From contig JAOXYB010017053.1 in assembly GCA_028565635.1 (NCBI GenBank), positions 1-18,867 on the forward strand: a stretch of 18,867 nt of DNA. The letters run 5' to 3'. The notes under the pieces were generated by a model. The model was not told the origin of the DNA. It worked only from the letters and a program-made list of their open reading frames with translations, and searched no databases. This document shows, one piece after another, positions 8,442 through 17,964 of this stretch (positions within the stretch are counted from its first letter, which is position 1; each line of letters starts with the position of its first letter). Position numbers and translations under genes: made by a program. The DNA comes from Phoronis ovalis (taxonomy: Eukaryota; Phoronida; Phoronidae).

Positions 8442-9110
8442 CTATTGCAGTTCAAAACCCAGTAAACTTCTAGAAAACAACTTACTCATATGCAAAAGCT
8501 TTTCGTCTTCAACTTTTTTCCTTTTTAAATTTTTTGAGTAAAAATAAATAAGGAATGAGACTGAAACAAAAAAAAGTAAAAAACACAAACATATATTATA
8601 AACAAGTGGAAACATTAATGAAATCAGAGGTCTATCTTCGGGCATTTTGACGTTGCAAAAGTTTTCATATGTAATATTCTTTAGGTTCTGTTCATAATCA
8701 CACTCCCAGGACATACCCATATAATTTAATATACTCATATATTGGGATGTTTGAAAAAACAAAAACAAACAGTACACAAAGACAAAAACAGCAAGACACA
8801 CACAAAATATATTTAGTATCCATTCCCAAAAATCCCTGCAGCAACGTTGAAAAATAATAAAACTATTTAAATAACAAATAATAATAATAATAAATAGAGA
8901 ACCAACAAGTATCATTTCCATCATAAATTGGACTAGGTGAAGTTGCATTAAAAAGGTCAAATCTACGAAATTTTGTGAATTTTCATTAATAGTATTCGAT
9001 GGGAAAGGACATTGACAGAAAGTAGTGTACATGAGGATAACTAAAATGAGACGAAGTATAAGCATAATAATATAAGGTATAAAAAGACAAATCCTCATCC
9101 CAATTGGATC
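8442..9110 (-). CDS. Four-pass membrane protein, terminal exon, family unknown
   Basis: An open frame ending in TAG at 8444-8442 encodes about 222 residues after a strong acceptor (TTATTTTCATTTCAG|GATCC, phase 0). Four hydrophobic helices are clear: around RICLFIPYIIMLILRLILVI; FMMEMILVGSLFIIIIICYL; WILNIFCVCLAVFVFVYCLF; and FPLVYNICLCFLLFFVSVSF. Loop 1-2 has CQC. Loop 3-4 has a Trp-Glu-Cys, a possible N-glycosylation site (NIT) and a second Cys. The tail is basic (KNLKRKKVEDEK). This suggests both termini inside and two outer loops, a layout used by many families, and I see no diagnostic motif. The frame stays open upstream to 9236, adding a Cys-rich stretch (KCDVCKCVYCVINECC), but without an in-frame ATG. 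Either this is part of a longer exon or that stretch is intron; the first in-frame ATG after the acceptor is near 9098. Neighbouring genes give no functional clue. Confidence 0.5.
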   Translation of the reverse strand, partial: DPIGMRICLFIPYIIMLILRLILVILMYTTFCQCPFPSNTINENSQNFVDLTFLMQLHLVQFMMEMILVGSLFIIIIICYLNSFIIFQRCCRDFWEWILNIFCVCLAVFVFVYCLFLFFQTSQYMSILNYMGMSWECDYEQNLKNITYENFCNVKMPEDRPLISLMFPLVYNICLCFLLFFVSVSFLIYFYSKNLKRKKVEDEKLLHMSKLFSRSLLGFELQ

Positions 9111-9858
9111 CTGAAATGAAAATAAACACACATGATGATCCTGGTTGTTTAAGCAGCATTCATTTATCACACAGTACACGCATTTGCAAACATCGCATTT
9201 GAGGGGGAGTTTGTTATCTGTTTGTGGAGGGGTCAATATGTTTCACTCTTTTCGGGTTGAGATGTATTAAATTAAAGTGAACAACACATTTTGCCAAAAG
9301 ACTCACTAAATCACAAAGAAGTATTTAATTTTTTTTTATCTAGAGGATAACCCAAGACCCCCCCAAAAAAGGATTCCGGTATATAAATGTGCATTCTTAA
9401 GTTTCAGCGGCCAGTTCTATTTGCTTTTCAAGATTTAATTGTATACCAAATGAAAACAAGAATCAAAAATGCAAGAATTATCTTCAAACTACTAAGTTGT
9501 TACTGTTTCAGTCATCATCAGATTGTGTTTTTCTTAATATGTAAATTATACATGTTGTAATTACTGCTCGCTCCTAGTTTTACAATATCATTCAAGTAAT
9601 TGACAATACATAATAATTATGATAAAAATATGTATTTAGGTAAGTATAATAATAAGCAAATGAGTGTGTATTGTTGTTAATTGCAATATGTTGATTCAAC
9701 GTCTTATGTTGTAATTATGATCAGGTACGTAGAAAAAGTGTACCGAGTAGAAAGGTGATTGATAACTCAATGACTCTATATATGTGAGTACACCTGCAGA
9801 GCTAGGAAAAAGCAGAGCCATGACACAAAAATTGTGAAATCGCTAATCAGCAGTTTAC
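9111..9858. other. No firm gene; possible upstream part of membrane-protein exon
   Basis: 9111-9236 continues the membrane-protein reading frame without a stop and is Cys-rich, so it may be coding. Beyond 9245 (in-frame TGA) nothing is recognised. A CCCCCCAAAAAA run lies near 9358. Confidence 0.4.
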
Positions 9859-9940
9859 CCATGCCTAAAAAATTCTCGCCTGTTCTTGCTGAATGCCGAT
9901 ATAAAGTTGCCTCTGATATATCATCCTCAATAAAATTAAG
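9859..9940 (-). CDS. Weak exon candidate, unknown protein
   Basis: An 82-nt open stretch lies between a fair acceptor (AGATTTTCAG) and a fair donor (ATGG|GTAAAC). It encodes LNFIEDDISEATLYRHSART then GENFLGM, phase 0 in, phase 1 out. The phase-1 end would be compatible with caspase exon 7252-7082. No family similarity was recognised. This is a splice-site-based guess only. Confidence 0.18.
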
Positions 9941-11670
9941 CTGAAAATCTTTTTCACAAGGCAATCATTTTTCGTAATCTTTAGAGGACCCTACACAGAC
10001 TGCCTGCTATGGTTTTATTAGCAATATAAATGCTCCTCCTTAGGATACATAAATTAGGAAGCTCACAAATTAGCTTCAAGTAGGCTGAGATAAATTAGGA
10101 TATGAAGATTCAAGTCAAGAAGCTAAAATCCCCAATTCTATATCAAATGCTTTAATTTCATCTAGTAAGCTCTAACCTAAGAATTACAAGCAGCAATGAT
10201 ACTTGGCCGAGTACTCGCCAACATTTTTAGTGGGGATGCTGCCAAGAATCTGATAACCGAGTCCAGTAAAATATATAATTTAGCACACTAAAAAACAGGT
10301 TTTTAATTGCTTATTTCTGCATACCAATTAACATAACTAAATATTATAGATGTAAAAAAATAGGTTTGGACAGCGTAAAATGTGCTTGTTCTACAGTTCG
10401 CATAAAAGAAGCGGTGTATTAGATATTTTTTCTATGATCTTGTTATCTATTGTAGATTTCGTTCTAATAGCTGGAGCCACCAAAGTACTCGGATAAAAAA
10501 ATATGTTCAGGAGGTTTAATTGAAAAATACGATCATAGTATATTATTAATATAAGCTCCTGTATATAAAATATGGGTTGTAAATACATTAAAGAAGGGGG
10601 TTCAAAAAGTTAAACGCCTTTGCCGAGAGAGGCTGAAACAAGTTTGATCCTCTCATATGGAGGAGGGTCAAAACGTTTTATACCCCGGCCCAACTTTCCA
10701 AATTTGCCAGCCCTTTCCATAAAATCGTTGAATACGGACAAGTTACGTGTGACATTCAAAGAGTTCATTGACCATTCACAATGTCTAAAAAAGTACACGT
10801 AACTCGTCCGTGCTTAACGAGTGTATGGTGTGTTCATCGATTGTGTGTGATATGTTGGGCAGCCCTGTGTGAGTGCCACCACAACCACCTGTCGTCAGAA
10901 ATTATTGTTTTCATTGAATTCCTACTTCATATAAATAAAATTTACATATGAAATCAACGTAATATGTATCTAGTAAGCAGTTTATGTATTTTTATGTCAA
11001 TAATAAGACAATATTCCGGTAATAAATATATTTATATTTTTACAAAGTTTTATAAAATCATAAGTTTGATGGATGTTAATATAATAATTGCAGCATTTAA
11101 ATAACTTAAATAAATTTGATTAAAACAGTTTTTATATAATCAAAAATTAAATATATGTTTAAATGAAGGAATTACAAAATGCTAACATGTAGGTGTTATC
11201 TGAAAGTTAGAATATATATTCAATTTTATATACTGTATATCGTTGCATATAAAGAATATTTATTAAAAATGTATGTATTACATAACTGGGACATAAAAAA
11301 ATTAGAAATAACAATTAAGCAAAACATACAAATGTCAAAAGAATAATATTATTTTAATTAATGATTCAGCCGCAAATTTAGAATAATTTGTAATTTTTAT
11401 TTTGTAAAGTGGCTTTGCTCAACGTAAGTTCGCAGTTACTTCCATTTGCCCCATGTTTGATATTCTTGGAGCCTAATTTTACAAGCCCTAAAATAAAACT
11501 TTTTTTACCTTTTGCTGCAAATAAAATACAATTCAATATTGGCCATAAAATAATTATTCAATTTTTCGACACGTCATTCCACTTAATGATTATGTGTTTT
11601 TATCAATACTTGGGTATATGCATTGATTATAGTCTTAATGAGTAACAAAGAACAATATTTGCTTCCACTC
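9941..11670. other. No gene seen; very AT-rich intergenic or intronic DNA
   Basis: Mostly AT-rich. A GC-richer island lies at about 10610-10810 with open frames on both strands and a bounding inverted repeat; neither frame resembles a known protein. A direct repeat of ATAAATTAGGA occurs near 10049 and 10091. Short open frames elsewhere look random. Confidence 0.45.
10734..10811. repeat. Short inverted repeat, 17-bp arms
   Basis: ACGGACAAGTTACGTGT (10734-10750) and ACACGTAACTCGTCCGT (10795-10811) are reverse complements with one mismatch and a 44-base loop. It lies at the edge of the GC-richer island, so it may be a transposon end or an RNA hairpin. Confidence 0.6.
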
Positions 11671-13030
11671 TAAAATGCACTAGGCTTAGAAACCATACCC
11701 TTTTGTGTCAAAATGTCTGATTTTTCTACTCTAAAACGCGTTTTTATTAACGAGCATAATAACCAACTATACTAACTTAGAACAAATTGTGCAAACCGCT
11801 ACTGCAATTTACTACTCTTGCATACTAACCAATGAATATATGTTTTCCTCTATTTTTTTTTATTATAGTGATCGATAATATCCGAGTCTGGATATATTTA
11901 AAATACTTGCACTTGACAGTTATATCTTAATTTGCTTATAGTAACTAAAACTCATCAGTTACGGAATACAGGCACCCAATGATTATCCCAAAACGTTGAA
12001 AGTAAGCAACAATCTTTAGAATTGTACAAAAAAGAACTATTTCTTTCTCGATATCTCTCGGACATAAAATAAAATACACAAACCTGAGTAGCAGACACCA
12101 TGTTTTGTCAAGTTATGCTGAATGTAGTTTTCAATCTAAAATCTGGAATTCCTCGGCCAGAAAATTGTATCGCGTTCCTAGTTAAATATTAATCTCAGGA
12201 AATTTCCATTGCAATAAAAAAAACGTGTTGTCTTTGAAATGGCGTCACATGGGAAATTCCATTGGTCATAAATTTATTCACCAACATTGCATCATTGTAA
12301 AGGACCTTTGTGCTACGTAAAATATAATTCCTTCAAATTTCAAGAGGATGCTGACCGGGGATGCTGAGATAGGTGGAAGTGTAAACATGAATCTACTGCG
12401 ATCTAGATCAAAGCTATCTTATATTTTTAGACAATTTGATTGCTGTCCGATACCTATAGCTGTTCAAAGTTACAAGAATTACGGACCTGTTCATGATCAC
12501 GTGCCTTTGTATTAGTCCGCGTTTTTTTCCACGTGAATCATGATTGTATATAACCAACTTAAACAGGGACTCCGACAACGAGGAGGGCGCTTGTGTTAAG
12601 GGTGGGTCAACATGCGTGCACATACATGTAAGGTTTAAAAAACCATAGCATGTAACGGTAATGTAGCCTGCTAAAAAGCACCCCTTTGTAAGTGGCAGAC
12701 CTCACTTAGTAAATATAAAAACCTTACCTTTAACATATTTTATCGCATTGTGAAAAACATACCATTTGGTACAGTAGATCTAAACCATAAACGAAAAAAA
12801 GTGTGTACGGACCTGCTTAATAACAAAAACGTTTTGAAACTAAATATTATGTATTGTTCTAAAGAAATAAAACTGAAACAATTTCAAAAAAATTACAGTA
12901 GCAAACTTGCACAATTTGTTCTAAGTTAATATAGTTGGTTATTATGCTCGTTAATAAAAACGTGTTTTAGAGTAGAAAAATCAGACATTTTGACCCAAAA
13001 GGGTATGGTTTCTAAGCGTAATGCATTTTA
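11671..13030. mobile_element. 1.36-kb foldback element with ~140-bp inverted arms
   Basis: The left arm 11671-11810 and right arm 12890-13030 are reverse complements with about ten differences by eye (roughly 93% identity), including TTAGAAACCATACCC and CGAGCATAATAACC. Homology stops sharply at both outer and inner edges. The interior of about 1.08 kb holds no transposase; its only sizeable open frame (about 69 codons, - strand) is unsupported. A smaller CACGTG-containing hairpin lies inside (12491-12543). It is non-autonomous and relatively young, or kept similar by gene conversion. Confidence 0.85.
12491..12543. repeat. CACGTG hairpin inside the foldback element
   Basis: TCATGATCACGTG (12491-12503) pairs with CACGTGAATCATGA (12530-12543) except for one indel. 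Each arm carries a CACGTG E-box-type hexamer. It could be secondary structure of the element or the remnant of a nested insertion. Confidence 0.5.
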
Positions 13031-13604
13031 CACGACGAGTCTTGCTTAGGTTCAACTTCATCAATGTTTCATAGCAAGTGTTGTTTTTTTTACTTATCGA
13101 AACATGTCGGTCTTGGTTAGGATGCCAATTTCAGCAGAGGCCTTGCTTAGAGTCTATTTTCCGAATCTCCTCAACCACTTGAGGCTTTTTGAAGCCATTA
13201 ACGAGCATGATTACCCACATTTTGAGTGGTCCCTTGAGCTTTTTACGTGAACTTTGAAATTTTGCGAAAAGGAATCCATTGTGACATAATCGTTTAAATA
13301 CAAATGTAAAGGAATCAAGGAAAATGAAAGAATCCAACAAACAGTTTTAAAATGCAACAAATAAACACTTACAATCACACATAAATAATGCAAGCATATT
13401 AAAGGCAGATTAAAACGAAACACAAGTTAATAATGCTGAAAGTACAATATAAACACGAAAAAACATGTATATGTAAGTAAATACTGATCGATATAAACAT
13501 ATTAATAATAGAACATATCTTCAGCATCTGATCGAATGTGTGATTCGATCTTTCGAATTGTTTTAAATGCGACGTCACATGACAACCTTTATACATTCAC
13601 TCAC
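13031..13604. other. No gene seen
   Basis: AT-rich flank of the foldback element; several overlapping short - strand open frames are not supported by splice sites or known motifs. Confidence 0.45.
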
Positions 13605-13714
13605 ATTAACAAGGGGTCTCGTGCTCAAGAGACAGTTGAAGAGATGTACTGGCATACGAGCATCATACTTCAGATACTCCTCATGCGTGAGCCCCAGTAC
13701 CCTCCAAACTGTTT
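13605..13714 (-). CDS. Exon candidate with clean splice sites, unknown protein
   Basis: Acceptor TATGTTATTTGTAG and a near-consensus donor (GTTAAT|GTGAGTG) bound 110 nt, phase 1 in and phase 0 out. It encodes TVWRVLGLTHEEYLKYDARM then PVHLFNCLLSTRPLVN, with higher-complexity codon content than the AT-rich surroundings. The WxxLGLTxEE...HLFNCLL pattern is faintly like part of a six-helix death-fold domain (DD/DED), which would suit a caspase prodomain, but it is far too short to assign. The phase-0 end fits the phase-0 acceptor of the membrane-protein exon at 9110, a competing possibility. Confidence 0.3.
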
Positions 13715-14219
13715 CTACAAATAACATAATTATATAATCTAGGAAGTTAAAAAAGCTTATAATTTCATTTTTTATTTTTGGATACAATGCAATCGATTTT
13801 TCTTTCGTTATCATAATCAATGTTTTTTGCTGGCTGAAAAGAACCGAGTATATAAATGATAATAGTGTCATTGACTTCACTCTAGATCTGGTAACTCTGA
13901 TGCTACTGATAATCATTATGCAAGTACAGATGATGCTGATTTCTGGTTATAAGAACACACTTGAAATTAAGGTTTACTCCAAGTCTTACAAAGCTTGCAT
14001 CTGAAAAAACGCAGAATATGACCGGGGTATATGATAACTCAATAAAATGGCACTCATTTTATTATTTCTAAAATGCCAAGAATTAAGAGTAGTAGTTTAA
14101 CACACGTGTAAACACATTTAGAGCATTTAATTCAAATGGCTAAAAGAAAATCGATGTTTTTGTGTAATTGCAAGCATAAAATGCATGCTAGGAATGTATA
14201 CAAATTCAGTAGTAATTTG
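13715..14219. other. No gene seen; downstream of caspase B
   Basis: AT-rich; presumably the 3' UTR and intergenic DNA after the caspase B stop at 14222-14220. No RNA gene or repeat was recognised. Confidence 0.45.
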
Positions 14220-14824
14220 TTATCTTCCGCCAGTATCCGTAGGTATGCAAACTGGGCGAAAACTTTCAGTTGCACCTTGTATTACAATACCGGGCTGTAC
14301 TATGCTGGCTATATCATGATCCTGTGTCTCATTTCTTGTAGAATCTTCACTAGTATTAGGAAATTCTGCAGCTTCACTATTCCTTACTTCTGCAGGATTC
14401 CACACGGGGTACAGACTGTGTGAACTACTGTAAGTAGAAATTTCATCTGATCCTACACAATTCAGCGGACAGTTGCTCTTTCGGTCTGCAGGAGGTGATG
14501 GAGCCAAGATAAACTTATAAGCCAATGATGATGAGTGTAAACACTGCATATTATACTGCATACCTTCAGCAGTTATAGGGTTTTCCTTCAACTTTTTATT
14601 AGTATTCTGAACTATTTCTATAACCGGTCGTTTTTTGCCATATTTTTGAAGGTTCCGAGTAAACCACTGAACAAAAGGCGTGCCAGTCGAGTTTAACCTG
14701 TATGACACCTGTCCTGGCAAAGTTGAGTAAGCAACAAGGAAGTCTCCTTTCATTTTTGGGACCCAGTCTTCAATTGGATTTTTTCCACCAGAGCCTTCTG
14801 CATCAGTGGACACTGGGGCGCTAG
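14220..14824 (-). CDS. Caspase B, small-subunit (p10) terminal exon with C-terminal extension
   Basis: Acceptor AACTTATATTCCAG|CT starts the exon in phase 1; joined to the G at 15520 it makes GCT. The first ~28 residues are an intersubunit linker (APVSTDAEGSGG...), and STD|A is a plausible Asp cleavage site. The p10 core follows: GDFLVAYSTLPGQVSYRLNS, GTPFVQWFTRNLQKYGKK, then PVIEIVQNTNKKL. The Arg of SYR is the S1 arginine. The usual p10 end is near LAYKFILAPSPP, yet the frame runs a further ~88 residues, rich in Ser, Glu, Asn and Thr, to TAA at 14222-14220. A donor-like GAA|GTAAGG inside the tail (near NPAE|V) could shorten it in some transcripts. The frame is also open upstream of 14824, but that part is repeat-derived and intronic. 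Confidence 0.88.
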
Positions 14825-15519
14825 CTGGAATATAAGTTTTCATAATAATTTTAATTTTATCATGACATATAGAAATGATGGCATCATGCCTACTACAGAA
14901 GCACCCAATGAGGATAATTTGGGTTTCATGCTTAGATAAACCATTTCTTGGTTTAACTTGAAAGACCATATCTGATTTTTTTTGTAATTCACCAACCAGT
15001 TGAATATGCGACAAAACTGTATCCGCCAGCTGAAAAAGTCTCAGCTGCCAGCTGACATTTAAAACATCTTTTGAAAGTCAGATTAGCTTCTCCTTGCTAG
15101 CCAGACAGCTCTGGGGAACTGATATAATGGGGAACAGACGCTAGTATTTGAACCAAATGAATATACATGGTTTGAAAACTGACTTACAATAAATACTGAA
15201 TTCACTAATTGTTATTTGCTTTTAATAATATATTTAAAATTAAAATGATCTTCCTTATGATTTATTTTAATGATGCAATTTAAAGAGTCCTGGATACAGA
15301 CAATAACAACCACTACGTAACTACACATTTCGCAGCTCTGCTAAGATGCCTCTATATTTTAATTTTTTAAACTAATTTTAAGGTGGTCAACAATGAATGT
15401 AAACTATGTGCATTGGTAGTGGATATGGAATTAAGCACTGAATTCTATTGATATGAAAAGTATTATCTATATAATAAATAAATATACAAGTTGGTTTTCT
15501 AAAACAGAAGACAATGTAC
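14825..15519 (-). other. Caspase B intron containing a dispersed repeat
   Basis: A 695-nt phase-1 intron between donor CAAG|GTACATTG and acceptor TTCCAG. Positions 14889-15138 are a dispersed repeat with an inverted copy at 17965-18292. Confidence 0.65.
14889..15138 (-). repeat. Dispersed repeat, copy 1 (inverted partner at 17965-18292)
   Basis: Read on the - strand it shares, in order, GTTCCCCATWATATC, CAGCTGGC, GGTGAATT, AGATATGG, AATGGTTTATCTMAGCATGA and TATCCTCATTGGGTGC with the + strand sequence at 17965-18292. It lies inside the caspase B intron. Its open reading frame fused to the caspase exon is accidental or belongs to the element. Confidence 0.75.
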
Positions 15520-15816
15520 CTTGCTGGTTCCCTTTGCATGCCACTACTAAGAAAAATTTTGGCTTATTTTCCAGTGTAGGGCACCCACTTTTGGTAAATA
15601 ATGACGTCAGTTGAAATAGGGATATCATGTTTCCATCCACTCCACATATGCAGTCACGGTCTCCATGAGACATTATACACCCAATGAAACAGCTAAGGTG
15701 AGAATGGTCCACGGACTCTTGGTAGTGATGAAAACATTTTTCCATTTCTTTACTTGTTAAATCATCATGCTTATGGACACTCAAACCTAACATCTCAAAA
15801 GTACTGCACAACACTT
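15520..15816 (-). CDS. Caspase B, catalytic large-subunit (p20) exon
   Basis: Acceptor TTCTATATTGCAG and donor CAAG|GTACAT bound a 297-nt exon, phase 1 at both ends, the same layout as caspase A exon 2313-2023. It encodes VLCSTFEMLGLSVHKHDDLT, then CFIGCIMSHGDRDCICGVDG (catalytic His in SHG), LTSLFTKSGCPTLENKPKFF, and LVVACKGNQQ (catalytic Cys). The pentapeptide is VACKG: Cys and Gly are normal, but the leading Gln is Val. TSLFTxxxCPTLxxKPKxFF resembles caspase-8-like initiator caspases, suggesting an initiator-type ancestry. The exon giving the first p20 strand and S1 arginine should be upstream (above 15816), but I could not find it before the window end. The exon is intact. Confidence 0.9.
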
Positions 15817-16337
15817 CTGCAATATAGAATCATAGTACCACGTGCATAGTCTTTTTTTGTGAGGCATGTGATTTTTACATAATTTAGATTGTATGTAATG
15901 CACATGTATTTATATATTTCGTATTTTCTCTCTGCGCATAATCATCACTAATTTGTTTGATGTATTAGTTTTTACATAGTAAAATTCCATATATACGTAC
16001 ATTTCTTACTAATAAACCGTGAATACCACGCATGAAAATAATTGCGCGCTGATTTCTACTTTTCTTTCAGAGTTTAAATACATTTTCAGAGGTGAATAGA
16101 GCAGTGGTTTGTTAACAAGGTGAATAACCGTTAAAGCAATAGCCCAATGAGATTTTGGCACTAAAAATGCTCACTGAGCTTAGCTTTTGCTATTGTAATG
16201 AAAGTGCGACGTAAAAGATAGGGGAATCATCTCTGTTTAACTTGTACAGTAGCGAAGTCAGCAGGTGCGGATACAAGTATAACAAGGAAATACAGAAATT
16301 CACTCAATTGGCACTTATACAATACGTTTGTATTAGG

Positions 16338-16437
16338 AACTGGTCAGAAATTACTACGGGGGGTTGGTGCAAAATAGAGAGGGTTGCGAGTTTTTGTGCA
16401 AGGCAAAAGGGGGTTGCAATTTTTTGGCAGGGAAAAA
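16338..16437 (+). repeat. G-run dispersed repeat, copy 1
   Basis: AACTGGTCAGAAATTACTAC is followed by G runs, GTTGGTGCAAA and TGTGCAAGGCAAAAGGGGG; the same ordered blocks occur at 17660-17757. Open frames across it are not supported. Confidence 0.75.
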
Positions 16438-17624
16438 CCAAAAATGATCCCACATAACACTTCAGCTTCCCGGCCAGATCCCGTGCTTATAAAATTTAAT
16501 AGCTGTACTCAACCCATTATATCATATACAATTAACTTAATTGCACATCTGTGCAGTATATGTTATAGCTTCATACATTTTACATAATAATCTTACTTAG
16601 AGACAAATCATAATTTATTTTTGGGTAGCTATAGGGCCAGGTAACAATGAGAGGTAACATTTTTATTTTTGGATGCATACCAAAGAGGATGCATTTTTAT
16701 TTTGTCCTTTGTCATAAACTGAATTCTCTTGATCAGTTATTATTCATAAGAGTAAAAGTGGAACAAATTAGTCTTCAAATATTAATATTTATTATCAATT
16801 GGAATGTTTCTATCATATTTTAATAAATAGATATAAACGTTTTTATCTAGGTACATGTATGTAAGGTAAAAGATCGTGTTTAATTTTAACAAGTTTAATG
16901 ACTTGACATAGAGGCTGCTTTATTTATATTCTTTTATTTTCTGAACCACAATTTTAGTTGACATTTTTTTTTTCAAATCAGATCTTTAAAATGTCTCTTA
17001 AACTGCACCAGAAGCTATAATTTGCGTTCTAAATTTCATAATTTTGCCCCCCCCCCCGATCCCCATTTAATAGATGCCACCAGGCATTTAATAACTAAAT
17101 AATACATTTTTTAAATAACGTACTACAATGCCTGATAACAGAAAAGAACACTGCAATGTGATGACTTTGTATTTCAAGTATTTTAATAAAACATATATGT
17201 ACATCCCCTCTATACAACAAGGCAGTATATGAATAATGTCACTGACGTCAAGAAGATAATTAAAGTGACAGCCATTCCACAGAGCTCCACGAATGCTATT
17301 TGTATTATTAGCTAAACTTGGGCTATGGAATATGTCTAATTAACGAGTCTGCTTAAGTCTGAAAAATCTATATTGCCTTCACTTTTTTTGAAGCCTTAAA
17401 TTTAGGTTATATGGTATTAATGCAGCCCTCTTAATTATATTGGCATAAATACCGAATATAAACAGTGACTCATATTTGACAACACATTTCACCGCTGTGG
17501 CTTCATCAGGTCAAATAAGTTTCAGTTTTTGGCTAGTTTGGAAACAATTTCTCAGCAAGGTCCCTAAAATTCCAAACAAGTAACCGAACAGTACAGTGAA
17601 ATTTGATTTATTCAAAAAGTTTCA

Positions 17625-17800
17625 ATCTGTATACAAAAGAGGTTTGAAGGTATAAGGGACTGGTCAGAAATTACCACGGGGGGGTGTTGGTGCAAACGGG
17701 AGGGGGGTCACGAATTGTTGTGCAAGGCAAAAGGGGGGGCCCTGCGGGCAATATATACAGGGACTTGCAATCTATACACTAAAGAAGTTTGAAGGTATAA
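17625..17800 (+). repeat. G-run dispersed repeat, copy 2, within a local direct duplication
   Basis: The core 17660-17757 matches 16338-16437. It is bracketed by two similar ~33-bp segments, CAATCTGTATACAAAAGAGG and CAATCTATACACTAAAGAAG, each followed by TTTGAAGGTATAA (near 17625 and 17768). This is either a tandem duplication or an insertion with long flanking repeats. Confidence 0.65.
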
Positions 17801-17881
17801 AAAGTGGCACAATGTATCATGGCAAAAAAGAGTCCCAAAATGCACCAGATTGCAGGAAATCACATGAAATATTAAAAAATT

Positions 17882-17960
17882 TTCCGGGGGGGAATGCCCC
17901 CAGACCCCCCTAGTTTCGCTTTCCCCCATGCGGGCGCTCGCCTGCCGGAGGGGGGGGGTC
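17882..17960. repeat. G/C-run repeat fragment
   Basis: CCGGGGGGGAATGCCCCC, GACCCCCCTAGTTT and a GGAGGGGGGGGG block alternate, making a self-complementary, GC-rich island in AT-rich DNA. I recognise the style as common dispersed-repeat ends in invertebrate genomes, but cannot name the family. Confidence 0.5.
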
Positions 17961-17964
17961 ATGT

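Larger units (their letters stand above)
15817..17964. other. No gene seen; probable upstream intron of caspase B
   Basis: No INN/RxG caspase exon or prodomain exon was found on the - strand. The stretch is AT-rich, with a C(12) run near 17047, G-run repeats (16338-16437, 17660-17757) and a G/C-rich patch at 17882-17960. Confidence 0.45.

Noticed and set aside
8442-9110. Connexin, innexin or tetraspanin assignment for the four-pass protein
   Set aside because: Only the topology and a loose Cys/Pro-Glu resemblance are present; the diagnostic loop cysteine spacings and the tetraspanin CCG motif are absent.
9111-9236. CxxC...DHH in the upstream membrane-protein frame as a DHHC palmitoyltransferase domain
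   Set aside because: The order and spacing of Cys/His do not fit the DHHC cysteine-rich domain, the last Cys is Val, and the stretch would precede rather than lie between membrane helices.
13131-13596. Three overlapping - strand open frames
   Set aside because: Low-complexity, AT-rich composition, no splice signals and no known motif.
14136-14423. 95-codon + strand open frame
   Set aside because: Overlaps the caspase B exon antisense and has no recognisable features.
14825-15014. Upstream continuation of the caspase B p10 open frame as its N-terminus
   Set aside because: A good acceptor at 14825 restores the correct caspase junction, and the upstream frame lies within a dispersed repeat.
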